Origin: Alistipes sp.
GTDB lineage: Bacteria > Bacteroidota > Bacteroidia > Bacteroidales > Rikenellaceae
NCBI GenBank assembly: GCA_017937805.1
Contig: JAGBCX010000054.1
Location: forward strand, 1 to 33,230
DNA: 33,230 nucleotides
Direction: 5' to 3'
Shown: positions 23,073-30,848 of the stretch, piece by piece
How the letters are laid out: every line of letters begins with the position of its first letter
Position numbering within the stretch: position 1 is the first letter of the stretch
The notes under the pieces: generated by a model
Told to the model about the DNA's origin: nothing
The model's database searches: none
Seen by the model: only the letters and a program-made list of their open reading frames with translations
Made by a program: the position numbers and the translations under genes

Positions 23073-24713
23073 ATGCTACGCAGATTGGTTGTTGAGAACT
23101 ACGCTCTTATCGAGCATCTCGAAATCGAGTTCGACTCCTCGCTCAACATTATCACGGGCGAAACGGGAGCCGGAAAGTCGATTTTGATGGGTGCTTTGGC
23201 GTTACTACTCGGAGCCAAGAACGACAGCACAACCATAAAGGATAACACTCGTGCATGCGTAGTAGAGGGCGAGTTTGATGTTGCTGGGCTCGGTTTGGAG
23301 GAGGCTTTTGAGGAGTTGGATATCGAGTACGACCACGAAACCATTATCCGCCGAACAATATCGCCAAGCGGCAAGAGTCGCGCTTTTGTAAATGACCAGC
23401 CGGTACAACTTACCGACTTGAAACAACTCGGAGCCTATCTGATAGATATCCATTCGCAACACCAAAATCTTATTCTCTCATCGCCACAATTCCGCATTCG
23501 TGCCATTGATACCATTGCGGGCAATAGAGAGTTGCTGGCGGAGTATGCAGATGCTTTTGAGTCGTTGCAAATTGCTCGCAGGGTACTGACAAATTTGCAA
23601 GATAGCGCAAAGCGCAATGCCGATGAGGAGGATTGGTTGCGCCATCAGGCAGAGGAGTTGCGTGGAGCAAACCTTCGGGTTGGCGAAGTGGAGGAGTTAG
23701 AGCAGGAGTTGCGCACGCTCGAAAATGCCGACAGCATAAGCGAAGCGTTACAGCGCGTAACACAATCGTTAGACGAGGAGGTAACAGGTGTTCTGACAAC
23801 TCTCCGCGAGAGTGAAAATGCTCTGCGCCGAATATCCGAAAACTACGCTTCGGCAAACGAACTTATCGAGCGACTACACTCCGCATCGGTCGAGTTGAAA
23901 GATATATCATCAACAACAGCTAATGACTTAGAGCGCATAGAGGCAAATCCTGAACGCCTCGATGCGGTAAACGGTCGTCTTGACCTTATCTATACACTAC
24001 AAAGAAAACATCGTTGCGAGGGCATTTCCGAACTGATTGCTCTGCGTGATAAATATACCGAACAACTATCTGCCATCGAGCATAGCGACGAACTGCTTGC
24101 CGAAGCAGAGGCGAAGGTTGCCGAGTGCGAAAAAGTGGCAACGGCACTCGCCGTAAAGTTGCACGACAGTCGTGTGAAGGCCTCGCCGGCCTTTGCAAAT
24201 GCAGTGGTTGAAATTCTGCAAAAAGTGGGCATGGCAGATGCCAAATTCAAGATTGCCGTAACACCATGCACCCCGACCTCTTCGGGCGCAGATACGGTCG
24301 ATTTTCTCTTCTCGGCGAACGCTTCGGTCGAGGCTCGACCAATCGAGAAGATTGCCTCGGGCGGCGAGCTGTCGCGCGTGATGTTGGCACTGAAAACAAT
24401 CCTTGCACGACATCTGGCTCTGCCGACAATCATCTTCGATGAGATTGATACGGGCATTTCAGGTCGCACCGCAAACGATGTGGGCGATATCATTGCCTGC
24501 CTTGCCGAGTCGATGCAGGTTATCGACATCACCCATTCGCCACAGGTGGCATCGAAGGGCTCTCGCCACTTCCTTGTCTACAAGGAGCAGAGCCGCACCC
24601 ATATCAAACCTCTTGCAGACGAAGAGCGCATAGAGGAGATTGCCAAAATGCTCTCGGGCGACACCATCACCGATGCAGCATTGGCGCAAGCAAAACATCT
24701 GTTATCACTCTAA
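23073..24713 (+). CDS. recN: DNA repair protein RecN
   Basis: RecN is an SMC-like ATPase that acts early in double-strand-break repair. The 546 residues have the N-terminal ATPase half (MLRRLVVENYALIEHLEIEF, Walker A GETGAGKS at 29-36, and the Q-loop region IDIHSQHQNL), a long coiled-coil centre with an interruption, and the C-terminal ATPase half with signature ASGGELSRVMLALK and Walker B TIIFDEIDTGISG (about 453-463). The protein is complete. Many Bacteroidota carry a further gene between coaBC and recN; here there is none, only eight bases. Confidence 0.96.
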   Translation: MLRRLVVENYALIEHLEIEFDSSLNIITGETGAGKSILMGALALLLGAKNDSTTIKDNTRACVVEGEFDVAGLGLEEAFEELDIEYDHETIIRRTISPSGKSRAFVNDQPVQLTDLKQLGAYLIDIHSQHQNLILSSPQFRIRAIDTIAGNRELLAEYADAFESLQIARRVLTNLQDSAKRNADEEDWLRHQAEELRGANLRVGEVEELEQELRTLENADSISEALQRVTQSLDEEVTGVLTTLRESENALRRISENYASANELIERLHSASVELKDISSTTANDLERIEANPERLDAVNGRLDLIYTLQRKHRCEGISELIALRDKYTEQLSAIEHSDELLAEAEAKVAECEKVATALAVKLHDSRVKASPAFANAVVEILQKVGMADAKFKIAVTPCTPTSSGADTVDFLFSANASVEARPIEKIASGGELSRVMLALKTILARHLALPTIIFDEIDTGISGRTANDVGDIIACLAESMQVIDITHSPQVASKGSRHFLVYKEQSRTHIKPLADEERIEEIAKMLSGDTITDAALAQAKHLLSL

Positions 24714-24727
24714 ATCTTATACCAAAG

Positions 24728-25831
24728 ATGGGAGTCTTGGCACAAATAGTACTGTTTATTGTATCCACACTATTTATTTCGTGTGAAAACAGTGCTGCTA
24801 TGCGCCAAACCGAACCAATCTACACCCCTCGCTATGCCACGGGCTTTTCGATTGAACGCGACAAGGCAAATGGCGAGGTGTTGTTGTGTGTTAAAAACCC
24901 TTGGCAGGGGGCTGAGAATATCCGCTACTACTACCCTATCGACACCCTCGCTCCCGCAAAACGAATTACCACAATGTCTTCGAGCCATGCCGCCATGCTC
25001 GATGCTGTGGGGTGTTCCGACCGCATTGTAGGATTGTCGGGGTGCCGATTTGTATACAACTTGGACCTATGCAAAAATATTGCAGAGGGTAAAATCGGCG
25101 AAGTTGGCTACGACTCCAATTTCGATTTTGAGAAGATTCGTTCGCTCCGCACCGATGCCGTATTGCTTTATGGCGTGTCGGGCGAAGCAAAGATGATAAC
25201 CGACAAACTCAACGAACTGCACATACCTTATATATATATAGGCGAGTATCTTGAAAACAACCCTCTCGGCAAGGCGGAGTGGGTTGTGGCACTCGCCTAT
25301 ATCTGCGGTGTTGGCGAGCAGGGCAAAGAGTTTTTCAAAGGGGTTGAGGAGCGATACAACACTCTCCGCAACCAAAAACACTGTTCGGCATATCGCCCTC
25401 GTGTAATGCTTAACCTGCCCTATCGTGATACATGGTTTATGCCTCCGCACAACAGCTATATGGTGCAACTTATCGAGGATGCAGGAGGTCGCTGTCTGTT
25501 ACCAGAGAGCGAAGGCGAAGATTCCAATATCTCAAAGCCAATCTCTTTGGAGGAGGCGTTGGTGTTGGCGATGAAGGCTGACTTTTGGATAAATCTCGGT
25601 CAAATATCCTCGAAGGAGGAGTTATGCGCCGTAGCACCTCGCTTTGCAGAGGTTGATGCCGTAAAATTTGGTCGCCTCTACAACAACACAAAACGAACAA
25701 ACGAGAGTCGTGGTAGCGACTTCTGGGAGTCGGGCTGTGTGCGCCCCGACTTGATACTCGCAGACCTTATAAAAATTCTGCACTACGAAGCCCCAACAGA
25801 CTCACTATACTACTACAAAAAGATGGAGTAA
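24728..25831 (+). CDS. Substrate-binding lipoprotein of a FecBCD-type ABC transporter
   Basis: This is the periplasmic receptor for iron-siderophore, haem or cobalamin uptake. The N-terminus is a lipoprotein signal with lipobox LFISC (C19). The two-lobed helical-backbone fold is visible as RITTMSSSHAAMLDAVGCSD, then RIVGLSGC, IGEVGYDSNFDFEKIRSLRTDA, and IPYIYIGEYLENNPLGKAEW. The 367-residue length fits. It overlaps the permease gene by one base (TAATG), so translation is coupled. The true ligand cannot be read from the sequence; no obvious riboswitch is seen upstream, which argues slightly against cobalamin. Confidence 0.9.
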   Translation: MGVLAQIVLFIVSTLFISCENSAAMRQTEPIYTPRYATGFSIERDKANGEVLLCVKNPWQGAENIRYYYPIDTLAPAKRITTMSSSHAAMLDAVGCSDRIVGLSGCRFVYNLDLCKNIAEGKIGEVGYDSNFDFEKIRSLRTDAVLLYGVSGEAKMITDKLNELHIPYIYIGEYLENNPLGKAEWVVALAYICGVGEQGKEFFKGVEERYNTLRNQKHCSAYRPRVMLNLPYRDTWFMPPHNSYMVQLIEDAGGRCLLPESEGEDSNISKPISLEEALVLAMKADFWINLGQISSKEELCAVAPRFAEVDAVKFGRLYNNTKRTNESRGSDFWESGCVRPDLILADLIKILHYEAPTDSLYYYKKME

Positions 25832-26823
25832 TGCGCAACCACTCGACCATACTATTCACCCTGCTTGCTGTACTTTGTGCGGTACTCTTTGTGGTGGATA
25901 TTGCCGTAGGCTCGGTAGCGATACCACTGAGAGAGGTGGTGTCGGCTCTGTTTGGCAGTGGCTCGGAGGAGGTGCGCAGTATTGTTTTGGATATTCGTCT
26001 TGTGCGAGCCGTAGTTGCCGTTTTGGCAGGTGCAGCATTGGCTGTCAGCGGTTTGGAGATGCAGGTACTATTCCGCAACCCATTGGCAGGGCCTTATGTC
26101 TTGGGTGTCTCGGCAGGCGCAAGTTTCGGTGTGGCTCTGTTTCTACTTGGTGCGCCAATTCTCGGCATTGTAATATCGCCAACACTTCAATCTATCGGTA
26201 CGGCAGGTGCAGCATGGATTGGTGCAGCAGTGGTGCTGATGATGGTCGTTGCACTCTCTCGCCGCATCAAAGATATAATGGTGATGCTTATACTCGGAAT
26301 GATGCTCTCGTCGGGCGTGGGTGCCGTAGTCGAGATAATGCAATATTTCAGCAACGAGGCATCGCTCAAATCCTATGTCGTATGGACAATGGGTTCACTT
26401 GGCGATGTAACCGCCACACAACTCGCCGTTCTTACTCCAATTGTCGTTGTGGGTTTAATGATGGCAGTGGCAACCATCAAGCCGATGAATATGCTCCTTG
26501 CCGGTGAGCGATATGCCGCTTCGATGGGTTTGAATATATCTCGCTCACGAACTCTTATACTCACATCGACAACTCTGCTTGCGGGAACAATCACGGCATT
26601 TTGTGGTCCTGTCGGTTTTGTCGGTATCGCTGTACCGCACATCGCCCGAATGTTATTCCGTTCGGCAGACCACCGCACACTCCTTCCTGCAACGATTTTG
26701 TCCGGAGTGGCGATGATGCTTGTGGGGGATATTTTAGCTAAATATTTTGTATTGCCGATAAATACCATCACCGCATTGATGGGTATTCCGATTGTTGTAT
26801 ATATTGTAACCCGAAAACGATGA
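25831..26823 (+). CDS. FecCD-family ABC transporter permease
   Basis: This is an inner-membrane channel subunit for iron-complex or vitamin B12-type uptake. The 330 residues are almost entirely hydrophobic helices (nine or ten). FecCD family marks are present: SGLEMQVLFRNPLAGPYVLG near residues 73-92, GERYAASMGLN, and the C-terminal CGPVGFVGIAVPHIARML followed by DILAKYF. It overlaps the lipoprotein gene by one base and the ATPase gene by four, so all three form one operon with matched expression. Confidence 0.95.
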   Translation: MRNHSTILFTLLAVLCAVLFVVDIAVGSVAIPLREVVSALFGSGSEEVRSIVLDIRLVRAVVAVLAGAALAVSGLEMQVLFRNPLAGPYVLGVSAGASFGVALFLLGAPILGIVISPTLQSIGTAGAAWIGAAVVLMMVVALSRRIKDIMVMLILGMMLSSGVGAVVEIMQYFSNEASLKSYVVWTMGSLGDVTATQLAVLTPIVVVGLMMAVATIKPMNMLLAGERYAASMGLNISRSRTLILTSTTLLAGTITAFCGPVGFVGIAVPHIARMLFRSADHRTLLPATILSGVAMMLVGDILAKYFVLPINTITALMGIPIVVYIVTRKR

Positions 26824-27509
26824 TACGCCTCGAAAATATATCGCTATCGTATGGCTCTCGTACCATTTTGCGAGATGTATCATTGCATCTCCACTCGGGC
26901 GAGTTGTGTGCCCTCATTGGCCGTAACGGAGCAGGCAAAAGTACCCTTCTTCGAGCGCTGACTTCGCACCAAAACACCATTATCAACGGCACCCCGCAAC
27001 ACAATCTATCGGCAGAGCAGTTGGCACAGAGCATTGCGATAGTTACAACCGAGCGTATCCGCATCGAAAATCTCTTAGTCGAAGATTTGGTCGCTATGGG
27101 ACGTGCGCCATACACCAATTGGGTAGGACACATGCAAGATATCGACCGTGAGATTGTTGGCAAAGCGATAAAAGCGGTTGGAATGGCGAATTTTGTGGGG
27201 CGTGACACCTCCTCGCTCTCTGACGGAGAGTTGCAACGAGTGATGATTGCCCGAGCCATAGCGCAGCAGACACCCATAATTCTGCTCGATGAGCCTACCG
27301 CATTCCTCGATATCCCAACCCGCTTCGAGGTGTGCCGTCTGCTTGCCGACTTGGCGCATAAAGAGGGTAAATGTATCCTCTTCTCTACGCACGATGTCGA
27401 TGCAGCACTTCCGGTTTGCGACTCCTTCGCCATTATCGAAAATGAGGGACTGCAAAAACTCCCAACCAAAGAAGCGACCTCGGAAATTGAGCGACTTTTT
27501 AAGAGGTAG
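26820..27509 (+). CDS. ABC transporter ATPase, FecE/BtuD type
   Basis: This is the motor subunit of the uptake system. The 229 residues carry Walker A GRNGAGKST (34-42), a Q-loop region, signature LSDGELQRVMIARAI, Walker B with catalytic Glu (ILLDEPTAFLD), and the switch His in STHDVD. The signature has D in place of the usual first G (LSDGE), a common variant in this family. The start overlaps the permease stop (ATGA). The C-terminus is short compared with siderophore ATPases of about 255 residues. Confidence 0.95.
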   Translation: MIRLENISLSYGSRTILRDVSLHLHSGELCALIGRNGAGKSTLLRALTSHQNTIINGTPQHNLSAEQLAQSIAIVTTERIRIENLLVEDLVAMGRAPYTNWVGHMQDIDREIVGKAIKAVGMANFVGRDTSSLSDGELQRVMIARAIAQQTPIILLDEPTAFLDIPTRFEVCRLLADLAHKEGKCILFSTHDVDAALPVCDSFAIIENEGLQKLPTKEATSEIERLFKR

Positions 27510-27524
27510 TTTCAAATTTTTTCT

Positions 27525-27532
27525 TAACTTTG
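27525..27532 (+). promoter_or_regulatory. -7 box of the GH2 gene promoter
   Basis: TAACTTTG matches TAnnTTTG, 30 bases before the GH2 ATG. The position where TTTG should be is weak. Confidence 0.5.
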
Positions 27533-27562
27533 TACTCAAACATACACTAATACTTACTAATT

Positions 27563-29440
27563 ATGAAGAGAATCTTTACTTTCGCAATTATGCTGGTTGC
27601 CTTCGTAACCGCATTTGCAGCACAACCACGTGCCGAGTATCCGCGCCCACAGTTCGAGCGTAGCGAATGGGTAAACCTCAATGGCGAGTGGACCTACGAA
27701 TTGGACCTTGTAAACACCGGTTTCGACCGCAAGCTGTTCAATAGCCAAGGTTTTGGCGACAAAATCATTGTTCCATTCTGCCCTGAAAGTAAACTTTCGG
27801 GTGTTGAGCACAAGGATATCATCACGGGCATTTGGTACCACCGCACCATTCAGGCTCCTGCCGCTTGGAGTGGCAAGAAGATTATGTTACACTTCGGTGC
27901 AGTATATTATGAGGCAGAGGTATATGTTGATGGTAACTTCGTGGGTCGCCACTTCGGAGGCTCATCACCATTTGCTCTCGATGTTACAAAGTATCTCGCT
28001 GACGGCAAGGCTCACAACCTCATAGTACGCGCATTGAGCGACCTCCGCGCCCGCACTCAGGGTTCGGGCAAGCAGTCGTTGCGCAACTATTCGTATGGTT
28101 GTGTTTATACCCGTACAACAGGTATATGGCAGACCGTTTGGATGGAGGCTACCGACAACTACTCACTCGACCACGTTCAGGTTATCACCGACATTGACAA
28201 TCATCAGGTTATCGTTACACCTCGCTACTACACCACCACTGCATCGAACACCCTTACTATCAACATCAAAGATGGCGCAAAGGTTGTTGCAAAGAAGCAG
28301 GTGGCTCAGGTAGAGGGTTTGCCAATCGTTATTCCGTTTAAGAAGTACCAGACTTGGTCGCCAGAAAATCCTAAACTCTACGATGTGGAGTATATCATCA
28401 GCGACAAAGATGGTAAGGTGCTTGACCGCATCTCCTCATACCTCGGTATGCGCAAGGTGCACACTGACGGCAACAAGGTATATCTCAACAACCAACCTTA
28501 CTACCAGCGTTTGGTGCTCGACCAGGGCTTCTATCCAGACGGCATTTGGACCGCTCCGAGCGATGCAGCGTTGAAGCACGATATCGAGATGTCGATAGCT
28601 GTAGGTTTCAATGGCGCACGCTTGCACCAAAAGGTGTTCGAGGAGCGTTTCCTCTATTGGGCAGACGTACTCGGCTACCTCGTATGGGGCGAATATGCAA
28701 GTTGGGGCGTAGATGTTAGCCTGCCTGAGACGGCTCGCAACTATCTCACCGAGTGGCAGAACATTATTGTTCGCGACCGCAACCACCCATCAATCGTAAC
28801 TTGGACACCTCTCAACGAGGCGTGGTATCCGGACAATGTTCAGTATCCTCGTCTTGTGGAGGACCTCTACACTGTTACCCATATTACCGACCCTACTCGA
28901 CCTGTAAATACAGTAAGTGGCGGTATCATTACCAAAGATTACGATATCTGCGCTATGCACAACTACGAGCAGGACGGTGAAAAACTCAAAGCGAAGGTTT
29001 ATAACCCTGAGACCGGTAAGTTCTACCATTATAGTGCTAAATATATCCCGAAATCGAAGGATTCAAGCGGTATGCCAACTGTTGGAGATATCTCAACCAA
29101 GGCGCCATTCAAGCAGGCTGAGTATGATGGCAAGAAGCCTTACTTCCTCGATGAGTTCGGAGGTATTAAGTGTTTGGAAGCAAACCCTAAGAAGGATACC
29201 GACCGCAAGGCTTCGTGGGGCTATGGCAAGTCGGCTGTAACAAAGGAGGATTTCTACAAGCGTTTGGAGGCGCAGGTTGATGCGTTGCTCTCAATTAGTG
29301 ATAAGGTTTGGGGCTACTGCTACACCCAACTCACCGATGTTGAGCAGGAGGAGAACGGTATCTATCTCTACGACCGCACACCAAAATATGATGCAGCTCG
29401 TTTGAAGGCTATCTTCGGCAAAAACCCAGCAACAAAATAG
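27563..29440 (+). CDS. Secreted glycoside hydrolase family 2 enzyme
   Basis: GH2 enzymes cleave terminal beta-galactosides, beta-glucuronides or beta-mannosides. The 625 residues start with a signal peptide (to about 20, ending FAA), then the jelly-roll sugar-binding domain (WVNLNGEWTYEL to about 200, with GIWYHRTI and LHFGAVYYEAEVYVDG), an immunoglobulin-like domain (about 200-300), and a TIM barrel. The acid/base Glu is E419 in WTPLNEAW and the likely nucleophile is E531 in YFLDEFGG. The first barrel strand carries GFNGARLHQK. It is shorter than classical LacZ and lacks its C-terminal domains, as in many gut Bacteroidales GH2 enzymes. Substrate cannot be fixed from sequence. It stands alone, with its own promoter and terminator and no SusCD pair in view. 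Confidence 0.93.
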   Translation: MKRIFTFAIMLVAFVTAFAAQPRAEYPRPQFERSEWVNLNGEWTYELDLVNTGFDRKLFNSQGFGDKIIVPFCPESKLSGVEHKDIITGIWYHRTIQAPAAWSGKKIMLHFGAVYYEAEVYVDGNFVGRHFGGSSPFALDVTKYLADGKAHNLIVRALSDLRARTQGSGKQSLRNYSYGCVYTRTTGIWQTVWMEATDNYSLDHVQVITDIDNHQVIVTPRYYTTTASNTLTINIKDGAKVVAKKQVAQVEGLPIVIPFKKYQTWSPENPKLYDVEYIISDKDGKVLDRISSYLGMRKVHTDGNKVYLNNQPYYQRLVLDQGFYPDGIWTAPSDAALKHDIEMSIAVGFNGARLHQKVFEERFLYWADVLGYLVWGEYASWGVDVSLPETARNYLTEWQNIIVRDRNHPSIVTWTPLNEAWYPDNVQYPRLVEDLYTVTHITDPTRPVNTVSGGIITKDYDICAMHNYEQDGEKLKAKVYNPETGKFYHYSAKYIPKSKDSSGMPTVGDISTKAPFKQAEYDGKKPYFLDEFGGIKCLEANPKKDTDRKASWGYGKSAVTKEDFYKRLEAQVDALLSISDKVWGYCYTQLTDVEQEENGIYLYDRTPKYDAARLKAIFGKNPATK

Positions 29441-29470
29441 TCTATAATAGACCTTATTTATTGAGAATTA

Positions 29471-29511
29471 GAGGAAAAGCGGTGAAAATTCACCGCTTTT
29501 CCTCATTTTTT
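29471..29511 (+). terminator. Terminator of the GH2 gene
   Basis: A long perfect inverted repeat (29471-29486 with 29489-29504) is followed by ATTTTTTT-like sequence, 31 bases after the stop codon. Confidence 0.9.
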
Positions 29512-29518
29512 GTAACAA

Positions 29519-29546
29519 TTTTGCATTTTGAATTTTGCATTTTGAA
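29519..29546. repeat. 14-base tandem duplication in the tRNA promoter
   Basis: TTTTGCATTTTGAA occurs twice head to tail (29519-29532 and 29533-29546), giving several candidate TTTG boxes at different distances from the -7 box. Confidence 0.7.
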
Positions 29547-29563
29547 TTTTATTCGTACCTTTG
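29534..29563 (+). promoter_or_regulatory. Promoter of the tRNA-Glu gene
   Basis: TTTG (29534-29537), 18 bases, TACCTTTG (29556-29563). Transcription should start near 29569, about 30 bases before the tRNA. Confidence 0.6.
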
Positions 29564-29564
29564 C

Positions 29565-29596
29565 ACCGCTAAATACCCTCATAGGGTTATAGCGGT
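29565..29596 (+). other. Hairpin in the tRNA-Glu 5' leader
   Basis: ACCGCTA (29565-29571) pairs with TAGCGGT (29590-29596), and inside it ACCCT pairs with AGGGT around a three-base loop; the few unpaired bases sit between the two stems. No T-run follows. It ends two bases before the mature tRNA and may be a processing or start-site structure. Confidence 0.5.
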
Positions 29597-29598
29597 AA

Positions 29599-29670
29599 GG
29601 CCCGTTCGTCTATCGGCTAGGACGCAAGATTTTCATTCTTGAAAGACGAGTTCGACTCTCGTACGGGCTA
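29599..29670 (+). tRNA. tRNA-Glu (anticodon UUC)
   Basis: A complete cloverleaf can be drawn: acceptor stem GGCCCGT with ACGGGCT (first pair G-T), the D-arm, an anticodon stem CAAGA/TCTTG around TTTTCAT giving anticodon TTC (Glu), and a T-arm ACGAG/CTCGT with the TTCGACT loop. The discriminator is A at 29670; CCA is not encoded. Confidence 0.95.
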
Positions 29671-29849
29671 CAAACGACGGGGAGGGCGCAATAGGTGTCT
29701 GACCTTCGGGCAAACAAAAACATTTTAGGAGAGGGCTTTAAGCCTATCCGCAAGCGGTCAAGGCCGTATTAAGAGGGGGGGCAACCTCAAATAGAAATTG
29801 TCTCGGTAAATTTGAAAATTAATAAAACAAACGAATAAAACTAAAAACT
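29671..29849 (+). other. Structured region between tRNA-Glu and rpsT
   Basis: The 179 bases hold no ORF of note. The first ~130 bases are G-rich with several hairpin options: CC-TTCG-GG (near 29712), GGCT-TTA-AGCC (near 29740), CCG-CAAG-CGG, and GAGG against CCTC (ending near 29788). ATAGG and TGACC early in the region can pair with CCTAT and GGTCA later on, in pseudoknot order. It could be a leader controlling rpsT (S20) or a separate RNA. I cannot name a family. Confidence 0.4.
29807..29814 (+). promoter_or_regulatory. Possible -7 box close to rpsT
   Basis: TAAATTTG matches TAnnTTTG, 35 bases before the rpsT ATG, but no TTTG lies at the right distance upstream. If it is unused, rpsT is read from the tRNA promoter through the structured region. 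Confidence 0.3.
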
Positions 29850-30101
29850 ATGGCAAATCACAAGTCATCAGAGAAGAGAATCCGTCAGACAGCAACTAAG
29901 CGTGCACACAACCGTCTTTATCACAAGACTACTCGCAACGCTATCAAGGCTCTTCGCAACACTACCGAGAAGGGCGCTGCTGAGGCTTTGCTTCCAAAGG
30001 TAACAGCTATGCTCGATAAGTTGGCAAAGACCAACATTATCCACAAGAACAAGGCTGCTAACCTCAAGAGCGCAGCTCAGTTGCATGTAAACGCACTCTA
30101 A
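29850..30101 (+). CDS. rpsT: Ribosomal protein S20
   Basis: S20 binds 16S rRNA in the body of the small subunit. The 83-residue protein starts [20 protein letters not shown], the family's hallmark N-terminus, followed by the basic three-helix bundle ([30 protein letters not shown]). Length is typical. Codon use is that of a highly expressed gene. A strong bidirectional terminator follows 21 bases on. Upstream is the tRNA-Glu gene and a structured region. Confidence 0.98.
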   Translation: MANHKSSEKRIRQTATKRAHNRLYHKTTRNAIKALRNTTEKGAAEALLPKVTAMLDKLAKTNIIHKNKAANLKSAAQLHVNAL

Positions 30102-30122
30102 TCGAGAGTCGTTTCGGATAGA

Positions 30123-30156
30123 AAAAACGAACTACTTACGCAAGTAGTTCGTTTTT
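30123..30156. terminator. Bidirectional terminator after rpsT
   Basis: A perfect 15-pair stem (30123-30137 with 30142-30156) with an ACGC loop. A-runs and T-runs at its ends let it stop both rpsT and the leftward gene that ends at 30172. Confidence 0.92.
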
Positions 30157-30171
30157 GTATTTGTATGGTTG

Positions 30172-30843
30172 TTATTTCACCGCATCAACAAATCCCTCGT
30201 ATTTAAGAATCAACGGCTCACAACGCAGATACATCTCTCGGGCAAGAGCCTGTTGTGTTGGTCGCTCCGAGGAGATATCTTTCAGATAGGCCTCATCTGC
30301 CACATGCTCCGCCGCACACAACTCCTCGCAAAGTTGGCGATGACGACGCAAAGCCGTTAGTTTTTCGGGCGAAACCTTGCCCGTACGAGCATACTCTGCC
30401 AACGCCTCAACAAGCGGCTTAAACGCGCTCTTCTCGCCCAAATCGGGCAGAATATCCTCCAAACACTCCCACTCCTCCAAGGCGATATAACACAATGCCA
30501 ACTGCGGTGTCGCTTCGATATGGTCCTCGCTATCGCACTCCAAAAGGAGTTCGAGCTGTGCCGCCGAGAGCTCCACATCGCCTGCAAGGAAGTTATCCAC
30601 CGCCGAGCCGTAGATAATCTCTATCGCGGCGCGTGTGTTCGGGTGAGAGAAATCCAACTCCACAGCATCGTCTTCGGGCAACACCTCAACAATCTGCTGA
30701 AAAGCCTTGTAGCGAGTGTCGCAAGCCCCCTCGAAATCGCCCTCCGACTCCAAGCGAAGAGTCGTTTCGAGGGTTGTCGAGAAATCTCCACCAAGGAGGA
30801 TAAAATTTTGATTTTCGGTAGGTTTAAGAGTTATCTTTCTCAT
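30172..30843 (-). CDS. Acidic helical protein of unknown function, downstream of cstA
   Basis: The product has 223 residues from ATG 30843 (MRKITLKPTENQNFILLGGD). It is acidic and mostly helical, with patterns like TPR helices (AAQLELLLECDSEDHIEATP, LALCYIALEEWECLEDILPD). No catalytic motif, signal or membrane segment is seen. I do not recognise a named family. The start at 30843 is chosen because the frame open to 31131 would run deep into cstA. Its ATG is five bases after the cstA stop, so the two genes are co-transcribed and possibly coupled. A role linked to CstA or carbon starvation is only suggested by position. Confidence 0.75.
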   Translation of the reverse strand: MRKITLKPTENQNFILLGGDFSTTLETTLRLESEGDFEGACDTRYKAFQQIVEVLPEDDAVELDFSHPNTRAAIEIIYGSAVDNFLAGDVELSAAQLELLLECDSEDHIEATPQLALCYIALEEWECLEDILPDLGEKSAFKPLVEALAEYARTGKVSPEKLTALRRHRQLCEELCAAEHVADEAYLKDISSERPTQQALAREMYLRCEPLILKYEGFVDAVK

Positions 30844-30848
30844 CGTTT

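Noticed and set aside
24714..24727. Cobalamin riboswitch before the ABC transporter operon
   Set aside because: Only 14 bases separate recN from the lipoprotein gene, too short for one.
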